DNA from: Hippopus hippopus
Lineage: Eukaryota > Mollusca > Bivalvia > Cardiida > Cardiidae
Direction: 5' to 3'
Length of the DNA stretch: 64,000 bases
Assembly (NCBI GenBank): GCA_946811185.2
Contig: OX328102.1
Span: 62,699,416-62,763,415, forward strand
A model generated the notes under the pieces. The model worked only from the letters and a program-made list of their open reading frames with translations. It ran no database searches and was not told the origin of the DNA. Position numbers and translations under genes: made by a program. Of the stretch, positions 27,501 to 42,500 are shown piece after piece; the stretch's first letter is position 1, and each line of letters starts with the position of its first letter.

Positions 27501-30500
27501 GCCATTAGTTAATAGAAGTTCATTTATTTTAACTTTATCGATGGATTGACTGTTTGGAAAGTCCATTTTTAGTTAGAGAAAGCTAAGGGAATGCTAATTA
27601 GAGGGAGGGGTTGTCAATAAGGGACATCTCGGTATTCATAAGTAATTGGGATTCAAGTCATCCATGATTGTAACTGTACTTTCACAATAGATAACTCTGA
27701 CATACCAGTAGCTAATGCAGCAGCAATTTCTATTCCTGTAGTTGTAGTTCTGGGTCTATCATGTCCTGCCAAGTCCAGGGATTCAGCCATAGTTTTCTTC
27801 GTCCTAACTGACTGTAAATGCGACGGAGCTACATCGTCATCTGAGCTTTCATCACTGTCATCTCTATCCTGTATCGTAGATGTTTTGGTTGGTTCCTTGT
27901 CCCTTGATCTCTCCCCTGGTTCCGTCATGTTGGCGTGATGTAAGGGGCCACCTTCCCAACCCACAATCAGGCTACCAGCAGTCTCAAATGTCAGCCATTC
28001 TTGGTCCAAAAAGTTGGTCCTACAATTAATGTAAAGGTAACACTTCTATAGTATATGTAAAGATAACACTTGTGTGAAAGTCATTCTAAAGCATCCTTCT
28101 AATGGATCAATATTCTATCATAAAATCTGACAGAAATCTACAAAGTGTTCATTCAAGATCACTCAAATTATAAATAAAAGCTGGACAACCAGTTTTTTGA
28201 TAGAAAATTTTTCAAGTTTTAAGTTGCAGTGGCAACCAGAGCTCTTCACACAATGAACTTTATCAAAAATATGAATAAAGATCATGGTAAATATATTTGT
28301 ATAAAAGTTAGTTCAATTTTGGCCAACCATTTCAGTAGAAGATGCCTGAAATCAAAATAAATGTTGGTACAGGTGAACACAACCTACAAAAACACACTCT
28401 GACATTACAAACACAAGGCCACAACATTAGTTTGCAGGGGCACAAAATTTGAGTACACAGTTTATGTAGGCAAGCATCAAGTCTGAAAACAAGTTTCATT
28501 GAACTGCATAACTTTACGATTTGAGTAAATACTTGCATAACTTTACTATTTGAGTAAATACCTGCATAACTTTACTATTTGAGTAAATACTTGCATAACT
28601 TTAAACCAGCTAATACCTTTGGGTAAAGCAGGGATCGTACGTGTATATATTCGAACCCCCATAATATTACATAAATCTCCACAGTTTAGGGTCAGGTACC
28701 CCAGGTCTTTGCCGTGGGCGCCAAACAATATATCAAAACGCATGACATAACTTGTTGACAGGCTTTCAACAAAATTTATAAATACATACTTGAATATGAT
28801 TGTATCTAGGTTGCCAACCATTTTCTCCCGTTTTTCCAGTTTCTGCAGAAATGCATTGAATGTTGCCAGACCTTGTATGATGTTCAGCTACAGGAAATAG
28901 ATTAAGGTATCGTGAATACAAAGCAGGTAAATCAAGGGTCATGATTTAATCCTTTACTACACTATCCTGACTTTTACCGACCCTGGGGAAAATGGCTTTT
29001 GAAAACATTGTGGGAAAAGAAGAAAGTGCTGGTAATCAGCACTTTCTTCTTTTCTCACAAATGCTTTCTACTCTTTCTGTTACAAATCTCATCCTTTTTG
29101 CCACATTTAATTTGTTATATTTTAAATGTTTTCATTTTGGAACAGCCATAAAGTTTGTTGCTAAGTAAAGGGTTAAGATATGAAATATTAGAAAGAAAAT
29201 CTGCAAAACTTAAGTTCAACTCATGAAACAAGTTTGCATAGTGATGACCAATATATATATATATCAAGGGTTAAAATTGAAGTTGCCAACTTAAATTCCA
29301 CTTTTTCAATTCATTTTTCTGCCAGTAACTGATACTTTGACAGACTGTACTGTAACACATTATGAGACTCGTAATATAATCCATACTTTAACTATTTACC
29401 AAACCACAAACTGTTGGACTAGTCAAAACTGAAAGCACTTGCAAAAAAAAAAAAATATAAATAAATGTGGCTCAGATGATGATTTCTGTCTTTAATAGAG
29501 TAGAAAACATTGTGGGAAAAGAAGAAAATGCTGGTTACAGCATTTTCTTCTTTTCCCACAATGTTTTCAAAAGCCTTCTTTTTCAGGGTAGTTAAAACTC
29601 GGGACTGTGTGGTAAAGAGTTGAATGGTATGAATTGAATTTTCCTGCACTTTGACTCCCAAATATTTGCTTCTGGGCGATAGTGGGCTTTTCATCCTGTA
29701 CCACACAATGCTGAGTTTTAATGACCCTGAGGAAAGAGACCTCCGAAAGCATTGTGGGAAAAGGAGAAAATGCTGGTAACCAGCATTTTCTCCTTTTCAC
29801 ATAATGTTTTCTACCCTATCAAAGTCAGAATATTGTCACTTGAGCTACATTCATTTTGTTATCCGCATATGGTATCAATTTGGTTGAGACCAAAATTTTG
29901 CTGTTTGATAAAGAATTAAATGGTATGATTTAAATTAGTCTTTTGCCGCCCAAACTGTTTAAATTTGGTTGCTAGTGGTCCTGTAATAACAGAGGTTTGC
30001 ATCACACAAAAGTATTGCTGAAAAAGCAACCAACCTGACATCTCCATGTCAACTCATCACCAGATATCTTGCGAAGTCTTCTCTTTCGATGCCACCCTCT
30101 AAACATATCGGGTAGATGTGTTCCCACTTTTTCTAGTGCCTGCAAGTAAAAGAAAACAACCAATCATACTTCTGATATTTATACTGGGTTTTGCTTGTGT
30201 AAAACTTGGGCTATAAAGTTACCAACCAAAAAAGACTCCCAGGCAAAACCAAGAGCTCTTTGGCCTATATTTACCAAAAATCTTTAAGAATTCATAGTCT
30301 TCTTCCCTAATATAAGTCAGAGAAAAACGATTTCCCTCTTTTCTATAGCTTTAGTAGAAATGTACTATAATCAACCAAGGTGCCCCTAGTTTTTTTAAAT
30401 TTAAGCCTTTACCAGATGACAAAATTTTAGCCTTGTCCAAATTGAAAGCATTTGCAGATGACAATTTCAATGTGGCTCAAATGATGCAATGTTTCTTTGA

Positions 30501-33500
30501 TAGGATAGAAAACACTGTGGGAAAAAGAGAAAATGCTGGTTACCAGCATTTCTCCTTTTCCTACAATGTTTTCAAAAGGCTTCTTTTCCAGGGTTGTTAA
30601 AAGGCGGCATTGTACAGTAAAGGGTTAAATTCCCCGTTTTTCAAAAACAGAGGGGGGGGGTGGTGTTTGTTTCCTCCCCCCCATTTTTCAATTTCTAGAA
30701 TAAACACTGGTATAGCTAACTTCTCACCTTCTTCTTCAATGTGTTTTTACCTTTCAAAGACAATTTCGATCATTTGAGCCAGGTTTATCCTCTACATATG
30801 CTTTTACTGCTGTTAAGGCTAAATATTTTACCCTTTCCCACAAAATCCCAAGCTTTAACCAACCTGAGGAAAAAGACTTTCGAAAACATTCTGGAAAAGG
30901 GAGAAAATACCAGTTCTTACCAACATGAAAGTTCGCAGCAAATGCATAGCTCAAATACAAACCGCACCTGGCGGGATTCGAACCCGTGCGGACAAATATT
31001 CTTGTTTTTCGAGGTTTAAAAGACCAATACCATAACCACTGAGCCAAAGAGAATTCTCCCTGACGCAGTTGTCAGGTATTGATTTTATATGGGAAAGCTA
31101 TGCAGTAAGGAAGGAGTGATCTCCCGTAACACAATAACCAGCATGTTCTCCTTTTCCCATACTGTTTACTATCAAAAACAAATCTCACCATATAAGCAAC
31201 ATTTCATTTGTTGTCTGTAAATGCCTTCAATTTGGTCAAGTCCAAAATTTTGCCGTTTGGGAAAGAGTTAACAAAGAAATAAACTACTTGGTATCTTGGT
31301 CCTAAAACATGGATTTTTTTTTTTTATATACAAAAGTTGAAGTAATGTTGCGTGAAAAAAATTTAAAATAGAAATGAAGTACTGACTCTTCACTAAACGT
31401 AAAAAGTTTATTCTATTCTTCTTTTTTTGTACGAATGTCCAATACCATCTTGTTTAACCCTTTACCAGATGACAAATATGTTAGCCTTGTCCAAATTGAA
31501 AGCACTTGCAACCAACAATTTCAATGTGGTTCAAATGGTGCAATCTTGCTTTGATAGGGTAGAAAACATAGTGGAAAAAGGAGAAAATGCTGGTTACCAG
31601 CATTTCTCCTTTTCCTACAATGTTTTTAAAAGGCCTCTTGTACAGGGTCATGAAAACCCGGAATTGTTTGGTTAACACAAGTTCCAGTACTAACAATGTT
31701 TTCTGTCCTATTAATGACAAATTCAATCATCTGAGTCACAATTAAATTGTTGTCTAAAAAAGCTTTCTATTTTGATATTTTTGTTGTGTGATAAACAGCT
31801 GACTCTCCCAGCTCCAAATACATAAACTCACCCTCTTTCGATTGCTTAAAATACAATCCATTGAAACAAGGGAATTATTTCAAGCTGGACTAAAGAAACT
31901 CATTGTATAAATCAAAGATCAGACTGCCCATTATGTGTCATCTTTCATCTTTACTGTCCCCTGAAGCCCAGAAAATTCAAAATACCTTTAATCTTTCTAT
32001 ACGGCACACTAAAGTTAAACATATAATGATATGATATCCTCTAATTGTTAAAACTAAGAAAGCCTTATAACTGATATATTCTATGACCGATCTACTGTGC
32101 TATAATTAATGAAACAAAACATATTAATCTTCATAGATGATATCTATAAGCTTTGCTGAAAACAACAAGGAAAGATTTAAAATAAAAGCACCACATGCAG
32201 GTGCAAATGCTTAGGTGAAATTGCCTTTCATCTGAAAACTTCTGAAAAAGGGGCATAACTGAATCGAAAATATTTCCTTATTTGATAGTTAACAACTAGG
32301 CAAATTTCGAAGTATAAATATTCAGTAATGACAGATATAACACAAAACATGACAGTTTTTGCATGAGGACAACAACATCAAAGACAGGGCTATGACAGTA
32401 CCTCACAATTTCTTTGAAAACAGCCAGGCTAAAATGCAAAGTGCATAAAAGTATGATATACATGCATATACATTCTATCATGAAATTTCTTACTACCCTT
32501 CTTACCTTTGCATACCTGCGAGGGGATCGGTATTTACGCTGACAAGCCTATAACCCACAATATCAAAATGAAACAAAATGTAACAAAAAATAATAAAAAA
32601 AAAATGAATAAATGAGCCATGCTCTGGCAAAAAAGGGGTTTAATGCATCTCTGTAATGCATTACACAAAACAACTAGTTACATAATCATGGATCCATCAA
32701 ATCCATTTTGTTTAACAACCGGCTGATTCCTGAGCTAGAAATGACCAATAGCAAAAAGTAATGGCCCAGGTCTGTCTGGGTAGACAGCACAGGCTGACCT
32801 GGGTTCATATTTTTTGCAGATGCAGTTAAACCCCCTTGTCACAAAGCATGGCTTGAATGTTTTTCTCAACCTAATTCCATCTAACTAGTACATTATTAGT
32901 TGTACGGTCAGGTGGCAGGGAACTTGGAAACTTGTTCACAGCTGTGGTGAATCGTGTCGCCCTAAGCTGAAGGCGAGGTGGCGACATGATTCACCACAGC
33001 CGTGAACAAGTTTCCACGTCCCCTGCCACCTGACCGTACAACGAATTTATTATACTGCAAAGTTTTACCATTCCAAAGTGAGTTAAGCGCAATTCACCTG
33101 TTTTTTCGTTTCAAAAACTGAGTACGCTGACAAAGTAGAATTTCCCTTCCGAGTTCCCCAATTCAATGAAAACTGACGTCACTGGGAACTGACGTCACTG
33201 ACACCTTGGTAAAACGTGTTGGTGCATAATCTTGATGTTAATCTTGATCGATGCCGCCATTTTGGATGTTGTGTTGAAAGTGTAGTCATGTATACGGGGC
33301 TCCCGAAAGGGAAACTGCTTTTACGTTGGTTTTGCCAGTGTACATGATATATATGTTCGGGGCATATTATCCAATCAGATCACAAGAAATTTCTTTGCAG
33401 TATAATAAGAATAAGTTTTCTTTGATATAATCCCCAATATGAAAGTAAATTTCAAAATCATGGTTAACCCTTTACCACACAATCCCGAGTTTCAACAACC

Positions 33501-36500
33501 CCAAAGAAGAAGGCTTTTGAAATCATTGTGGGAAAAAGAGAAAATGCTGGTAACCAGCACTTTCTCCTTTTCCCATAATATTTCCTACCTCTTCAAGGCC
33601 AAATACTATCATTTAGAAAACATCTGGATTGAGGTCTATAAATTCCTTCAATACATTTGTCGAAAAATTGTCTGTAAAATAAGTCTAAAATTTTGCCATG
33701 TGGTAAAGAGTTAAATATCTTTTACAATAACCAATTCTTCCAAACACAACTTTCTACATCCCTCAGGTAGAAAGCTTTTGAAAACATTTGGGAAAAACGG
33801 AAAAAATGCTCAAACTGAGTTATTGCTACTTTCTCAATAATATTTTAAAAGACTTTAACCTTTTACCACACAATCCCAAGTTTTAATGACCCTGACAGAA
33901 AAAGCTTTTGAAAACATTGCGGGGAAAGAAAAAATGCTGGTAACAAGCATTTTCTCCTTTCCCCACAATATTTTTTGTCCTTCCAAAGGCAAATTTCAGT
34001 TTTTGAGTCACATTTAATTTGTAGTCTGCACAAGCTTTCAATCTGGTTAAATCTAAAATTTTATTGTGTGGTAAAAAATTATCTCTTTACAAAACAAAAA
34101 CAAATAAGTCAGGTCCAGATTGAAACATATGCAAACAACAAATTTAACATGGCTGAAACACTGAAATTTTCCTTTGGAAGAGCAGAAAGCATTGTGGGAA
34201 AAGGAAGAAAATGCTAGTTACCAGCCTTCCTCTTCAGGAACCTAAAAGTTAATATTGTTTGTTAAAGAGTAAAGAGAATACCAAAATACCTTTATACCAT
34301 ATCAATGTTCTAATAAAACAAGCAATTTCGTTGAAATGATATCCCCTGCCGAAAAATTTACTTGACCACATAACTTAAAATCGCTCCCAGTGAGTCGGCT
34401 ATTTTTCATCAAATCAAAACAAAAAAGAGTATTGGCGGAATGGGTTATTGTACACATGTATAAAGTTTCACGAAATTGCATCCAATGGTATTGGAGATAT
34501 TCTCCCGGACAGACACACGGACGGACGGAAGACGGACGGACAATGCTAAAACTATATCCCTCCACCTTCCGCGGGGGATAATAATAATATGTGTGACAAT
34601 AAACTTAACTCCACTGTTAACTACTCTTCTTTGAACAAATTTCAATGTTTGAGGCTTTTCTTGATGTAATTGCACAGACAACCTTTCTGGCACATTTTTG
34701 GTGTTTTATCAGCCCTGTAAACAGTGCTAAGTTTACTTTTTCATGTAGTTATGCCTCTTTTTTCCAATTTTACACATTTACAACATCAAATAAATTAACC
34801 CTTTACCACATAATCCCCAGTTTTTAACGCCCCTGAGAAAGAAAGTTTTTGAAAACATTGTGGGAAAGGAGAAAATGCTGGTGACCAGCATTTTCTCCTT
34901 TTCCCACAATGTTTACTACCCTTCTATAAACAAATTCTGATGTCTGGGTCATGTGTATTTTGTCCTCTGCAAAATGCTTTGAAATTTGACAATGTCTAAA
35001 AATTTTGTCATGTGGTAAAGAGTTAAGTAATTACTGTGTGATGTTTCAGATCTGTTGTCATTTTATACATTCTACATGACTGTATTCAGCACCTTATAAA
35101 CATTTCCCCATAAAAGAAAACCTATGGCTGCATACCAATAAATACCATAAAAAAAAAAGACCTACAGCTGCAATACCAATAAATTTTAAAAGCAGTATCT
35201 TATGTTATTCTATGAAAATCTACAGTCTACCTCACCTTGACTAATTTCTCAGACTCACTGATTGTAGACTCATTGTCTTTTTCCTATAAAACCATGCCAT
35301 AGTATATAAAATACATGGTACTATATCAGGTAAAAAACAATGTCATAAATACAAAGTTTTTCCAAGGACAAAACAGACTTAAAACAATAGTTTTTAATTC
35401 CTAACTAGACCACAAATTTCAGATTTTTCCATCTTTAACTGTTAACCAAACAATCCTGTGTTAAATTGACCACGAAGATTACGGCTTTTGAAAACATTAT
35501 GGGAAAAGAAGAAAATGCTGGTAACCAGCATTTTCTCCTTTTGCCACAATGTTTTCATCCCTATCAATGACAAATTTCATCACTTGAGCAATATTTGTTG
35601 TCTGCAAATGCTTTCAACTTGGACCATTCTAGAAACTTGTCCTTTGGTAAAGGGCTAATACACTTGAATATGACAAATAATATGTCCTCAGCAAATGCAA
35701 TTAATTTCAACAAGTCTGCATTTTTGTCATGCTGTAAAGAGAAACACAGACAAAACCTAAGACAATAACAAACACATCGGATTACAAACATGCAAAGGTA
35801 AAAGCAACTAGAACTGTCATAAGCCGACGAATTCCCAAAACTGGTTGCCTTGTTACTGATTCAGTGAAAAAAAAATAAATAAAGGGACATAACCCCTGTT
35901 ACAGTAAGCCCCCCTTCCCTCCAGAAAAAAATTCAAAGAGAAATAACCTGTTATAGTAACCCCCTACAGAAAAAAAAAAATCGAAGGGAAATAACCTGTT
36001 ATAGTAACCCCCTACAGAAAAAAAAAAAATTCAAAGGGAAATAACCTGTATTAGTAACCCCCTACAGAAAAAAATTCAAAGGGAAACAACTCCTGCAAGT
36101 TTCCAAATACAAGACGAAAATTGCAGGTACAAAAAAGGTCACATAGTTGGGTTTCCCATAAATTTCAGGCAAAACTGTAAAAGGTGAAGTGGACACAAAT
36201 CTGTCTCAATTGACAGGCAGAAAATCTTGTTCCAGTATGCACCCTTACTTTGTAGTTTGGTATAAAATTATCCCAAAAAGTTCTAAACAAAAAAACAAAC
36301 AAAATGGACATTTTTGTCCTGTATAAAATCGGAAACCGATATTGCAATTTTAAACCCTTTGCCACACAAAAAATTTTAGACTCTCCAAAATTCATCCTGA
36401 GCATCTATGAACATTTAACACATACAATTACCTTTATTTCAGCCTCCTCTTGAGCTTGCCTTGCTGCATCTGACATGTTAGCATTCACATGTAAAGCCTG

Positions 36501-39500
36501 TAATAGTGATAAAGTAAACAATCTTCTTAAGGATAGGCACCCTAATGGGATTCGTGTAACATCGCCTTTCATCGTACAGATTCGGCCAAGACTCGGGTAA
36601 TCCGTAATCAATGCGGGGAACCAGCATCTATCGGCCGATCGATTACGGCTTACCCGAGTATTAGCCAAATCCGTTCGTTTTTCGGCGATAAAAGGCGATG
36701 TTACAGGAATCCGCATTTGGGTGCCCTATCCTCAATCATTTAGAAATACGGGACTCAACTAAATACAAAGAAACCATCATCTCAAGATTTAAATACTTAT
36801 AGTAATTCATTCACAGTAATAAAGAAACATCATTTATTTAAGAATAAAAATTTTATGGATTTAACTTCTAGTTTGTGTTTTCATACATCAAGAGGTGCTT
36901 TATTATAACCATGAAATAACACCCTCAAATGAATCATTGTGGACAGAAAGTTTGAAACCTGACACTTAACTAATATGATTTAGCAAAAATGTTTTTCAAA
37001 GTATAAATTCTGAGGAGAATAAAAATTGATCCTTAACCCTATACAAAACGACAAAATTTTGGACCAGACAAAATTGGAAACATTTGCAGATGACAAATAA
37101 AATGTGGCTCAACTGATGGAATATGTCTCTAAATATGTAGAAAACATCGTGGGAAAAGGAGAAAATGCTGGTTACCAGCATTTTCTCCTTTTCCCACTAT
37201 GTTTTCCAAAGCTCCCTACGTCATGGTGATAAAAGTTGGAGTTGTGTGGCAGAGAGTTATGATGAAAATAATCAGTTATAATTTCACTGGCAAAACTTTT
37301 CAAAGCTTCAAAGAAAAAGATAAATAATTCAAAATCTAGCAAGTTATCTACCAACATAAAAACAAAACAAGAGCACTGCATGCAGGTGACAACGCTCCGC
37401 TGCAGTTGCTTTTAGTGAAAATTGTAAGTCAAAAAGGGGCATAACTGTGTCAAAATATTTTGATGGTAACCTGCCCTTGTTGTATGGGTTTCCCTTTTGA
37501 TAGTTAACAAATTGATTGAGTGATTGATTGTATGGTGTTTAATGCCATTTTCAACATTATTTCAGTTATGTCGCAGTGGCCAGTGCACCTATCTATGCTT
37601 TCCTGAAGTCTCTTTTACCAGTACTCCACACAATTTTCTTTCCAAGCCACTGGCTGCTTTCCAACCTAACCATCATGGAGGCAATGGTCATCGGTGGAAG
37701 AGGAATGAATCCTGTCACAATGACTATCATTAATCCTCAGAAAGAAATTGGCCAAGCTGGGGATCGAACCCACGACCCCCTGTTCTCAAGTCTTGCATAC
37801 TACCGACTGAGCAACCAAGGCTCGGCAGTTAACAAATAGTTTAAGTTTGAAGTAAATATCTTCAGTAATGATAGAGATATTTTAAAATGTCAAAGATATT
37901 GTGCAACGATGACGCCAGGAGTATGACCATACCTTGACATTTTCATTGAAAAGAGCCAAGCTAATAAAAAAATCTAGTAACAATACCTTGTACTTTTGGC
38001 GCCTTTTTGGTTTAGGGGCTGATGTTTGTCCCTTATTCTGGACCATTTTAGACCCTCCAGCAGGGGCCCTTGGGGATGCAAATTCCTGAAATATCATTCA
38101 AAATGTTGACAATATAACTCCACACCATGTTTCATAAGGAAAGGGTCTTTTTAAAAATAGAATACTGATTACCAGTATTTTCTCCTTTTCCACCAAAGTT
38201 TTCTATCCTTTCAGAGATACATTCCATCACATAATTATGCCATATCTAATGTCTTATGGGCAATTTCCTCTATAATGCATAAGAGCATACTTTTATTGTT
38301 ATGAAAAAAAGTTATATTCCCAGTTCTCCTTTTTTGCAGATTTTGAGTTTTGGTGCAATAATAATCCACACTATGCATATATCTGAAATGGAGAGACTGA
38401 CACCAAAACAAAAACAGATTAATATCAAAAATAATCCATATACATTATGAGCCATAGACTGTTAAAAGGGGGTTTAATGTATTTCAGTAACGCATTATAC
38501 CAAGCAATTCATAACATAATTATGGGCCCAAAGCTTCTTCTTCTCATGACAGACTGACTTACAAGGTAAAATGGTCCTTAGACATGCAGAAAATTTGCAA
38601 ATAGCAAGAAGGTTAGACCCATGTCAGCCTGCATGGACTGCTAAGGCTGATATGGGTCAAGGCTTTATGTAGATGCATTAAAACTCTTTTTCACAGAGCA
38701 TGGCTCATTTAAATACTATTTTGTTGCTGATTACCATTTATTTCATGCTTTTCTATAGTATGCAAAATAATGGTGGATTATTGTTTGATATTTCATGGTT
38801 ACGACCAATGAAAAATACAGATTTCATATTTTCTAACTCTGCAATTGAAGGTGGAAACAGTAGTTTCCAGGCACTAGTTACCCAGGTAAACAGTGTGTGC
38901 CATTCAACCAGACAGAAAAATGACACGATTTATGTGCAGTTACCCTAGATTTCTTGTGCTTATCGTAATATTGTAATGCATTGTTATGAGGGAGAGGCAC
39001 GCAACGGGGAATAACTGAAAGTAACAGTACTAGATTTTGACGAAAGCCCCAACAAAAATGAGGTTAGAAGCATGAAATAAATTGGATTTTTGTTTTTTTG
39101 GGGGGCAAAAGATTGAAATTTATTTCACAGAGTGAACATCATTGGTATAATTTTCATGAGTGGCATGGGGTCAAAATGATTTCACTTGATGAGTTAAATT
39201 TCAATTTTTAAAAAAAAAAAAACTCTATTTCTTTCTTTCATATTTTGATACAAAGTTCCCTAACATAATCAGTAAAACATATATATCACGAAACAACAGC
39301 ACAGCTGAGTTCATTGAATAAATCGCACACAGATTCAGGTAATCTCTAAACCATCCAAAACCTATGGAAATGACATACACTTGAATGTATAGAAATATAT
39401 TGGTTTTAAGAAAATGTGAAATACTCCTTGAAAAAGAAATGTTGCCAGTTCCTTTTCCATCATGTATTTTTCATATTTTCTACACATTCAGACAAATATC

Positions 39501-42500
39501 ATAATTTCAGCAAAATTCGACATGTCACCTTCCAGTGCTTTTGATACAGACAAGCTTAAAATTTTGTTTTCTAGTCCAGAAATAAAAAAATGTGATGAAA
39601 TAATCTGGTGATTCACATGTGGCTATCTTTAACAGTGATAAAACATGTGAACAATAAAAGATTTCCAGAAATAAAAATCTCAAAAAAAAATACAGCTATG
39701 AAAACAAAACAGTAAAGTGTAATTTATCAGTATAACCATTTTACCAAACAATTGTGCTCCTATACCCAAGAAAGCCATAGAAAACACGGTGGGTAAAGAA
39801 GAAAATGCTAGTAAAATGCATCTTTTTTTCCTTTCCCAAGAATGGTTCCTACCCTTTTAAAGGGCAATTCAATCATCTGAGCAAACTATAAATTGTCATC
39901 TGCAAATGGTTTCAATATGGAAGAGTACAAAGTTTAACTGTTGGGCAAGAGTTACCCCTTTACCACACAGTCCCATGTATTAACAACCCCAGAGAAAAAG
40001 GTTTTTAAAAATATTGTGGGAAAAGGAGAAAATGCTGGTAACCAGCATTTTCTCCTTTTCCCACAATGTTTTCTATCCTTGCACAGACAAATTCAACAGC
40101 TTGAGTCATATGTAATTTGCCCCCTGCAAATGCTTTCAGTTTGGACAAGTGTAAATGAGCCTAGCTCTGACAAAAGGAGGTTTAATGCATCTCAGTGATG
40201 CATTATAGCAAGTATGTAATCACATAATTATAGATCCATAAAGTCCATTTTGTGTAACAACACTTTTTTCAAATGCATTAAACCCCCTTTTCACAGAACA
40301 TGGCTCAAATATAGATTGTTTTATAAAGTGTCAAGCCATTTAATAGAAATAATTGATTTTGTAGCTTATGTTATTAATTTTTATAAAAAATTACTGTAAC
40401 TTATAATAAAGAGGCAAACCTAAACTGAAATACCTATGAAAAGTATCTGTTCTGCAGAATAAACTTTATCAAATTTTGCAAAAAAATAATCCTTTACCGA
40501 ACAACAAAACTGTAGATGTTCAGTTTAAACAGATTTATTTTACATCGATTGAGAAACCAGTTCTTATAACTTATACTAATCTCTCTCGATTCTGCTTGCT
40601 GGGAACTACACCAGTACTCATGCCGAATGTGTGGGCCAGTGAACAATCCCAAAAGTGACACCCACTCCCGGGTATCAAACTTGGGACATTATGGTTACTA
40701 GGTGGATGCTCTACCTCACAACCATTGACACCACAGATGTTGTCAAATTTGGACAGAGGATAAATATAGCACGACTCAAACAATTGAACAGAAGGGCAGT
40801 AAATGTGGCATTTTCTCCCTTTCCCATAATGTTTTCAAAAGGCTTCTTACTCAGCACCTTTCCCACCTATAGTTACTTTTGCGGCCGGTGTAAATCAAAA
40901 TCAGACTGCACAAAATGTGCAGTATGATCTTTGATCTACACTGTCTGCATTGCTGAGACATTCTAGAAAAAAATTACCTTAAAAGTGCAATTACCAGTAT
41001 ATGGGTCTTATGTGTAGATAGAAAATGTCCACAGAGTCTATCCGGTGCTCTAAGGTTTAAAATCATAGCATTGTTTCAAAAGGGGCTAAACAAACAACAT
41101 GCAAACATATTTTGCAATAAACAACTTCAACATTAAAATCTGTGTGAGAATAACAACATTTGAGAAACCTCTTCTTCTTCCACAATGCCCCCGATTTTTC
41201 CTGTCACAGGCTTGTTATTGTTTGAGGGCCCAAAACCCACCTTACTGGTAGCCCGACTTTGGCTAAAGCCCACTTTACTCTGGGCCCTCAGTGTGGAGGG
41301 ATGATTACTCATTTTACTCTGAGAACGTCCAGTAAAGCCTTGTCTACTAGAACCCTACAGGAAAATAGTGTTTTTCTGTTTAACATGTAAAATGATAGGT
41401 ATTTTTGAAAGCAATATATGAAATCATAAGAGTGAATGATTTAAGGGTGGATTTAGCCCACACAAACTGAAAAAAAAAAAAGAAACTCGGCCAAATATAA
41501 CTATAGCAGCAGAGCATGTTATATTCCTTCCCATCCCTTCCCATTCCCTTCCCTTTCAATTCCCTTCCCTTCCCTTTACATTCTCTTCCCTTTCCTTCCC
41601 CTTCCCATTCCATTCCCTTTCCTTCTCTTTTTTTCTTTCTTTTCTTTTCTATGTATTTACTTAGGCGTCATATTGAAATGAAACATTCTGAATTTAAAAC
41701 TTAAGTCTTTACTAATTTTTTTTAATCTTGTATTAATTTTGACTTACTGCCACTTCTTTTGCTTTCAATAACAGTACAGGCTCTATGAAAACCTTGAAAA
41801 ATAAGTCAGCTATGCTAGATATACTATTTGTCTACTCTGTATGTACCAGACTGACAAAATAATTAGAAGAAACAACATACTTATGTATGCATGGCTCATC
41901 TTTATTTTCCCCTGAAGTGACAATGACAAGCATTTTACCTTTTCTTTGCTGTATTCTACCATAGCTGCAGCAAATTTTTTTGGATCATCACCTGTAACAG
42001 TCATTGTTCCACCAGGCTGTTTACTCAGAAAGGCTCGGATACCAATGATTTGTTCATTACGTCTGTAAAAAAAAACATTTTATTATGATTAAAACTTTAT
42101 CTTTTGAAAATACTTTTCTTAAAAAATTGTTTCCCAATCAGCTCTATGTTTCTGCAACTAAAATGTCAGTCATATTAGTTTCAGGGGCTTTATAAAATTA
42201 GTCCATATAATTAAACTTAAAATGCTGAGGTCTGCATTGATATATCAGAAATATATATTAGTTTTACAATGATAGCTCCTAGTTTTTTTATTCCCTGAAC
42301 CTGGAAAAAAGAAATGAAACAAGTCCCAAAATTGTGTTTTAGGAATAAAACCAGAACTCTTGCTGACAAATATCTTCATATTTTTTGCTTTGCCAATGCA
42401 TCAGGAACAAAACAAGAGCACCACATGTGAGTGCCAATGCTTGGCTGCAGTTGCTTGATTTTCAGTGAAAGTTTGAAGTAAAAAAAAGTGGCATAAAATA

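Noticed and set aside
28546..28787. Open frame continuing 240 bases past exon 28,790-28,887
   Set aside because: A consensus donor GTATGT and the phase of the next exon (IIFK joined to TNFLDQEW) show that this is intron.
12590..31133. tRNA genes at the SINE E, F and G sites
   Set aside because: The A- and B-box-like parts are embedded in longer repeated bodies with poor cloverleaf pairing; they are SINE heads.
41380..41704. Frames of GKGREWKG-type and FPSLPIPF-type repeats
   Set aside because: They are translations of the (TTCCC)n tract.
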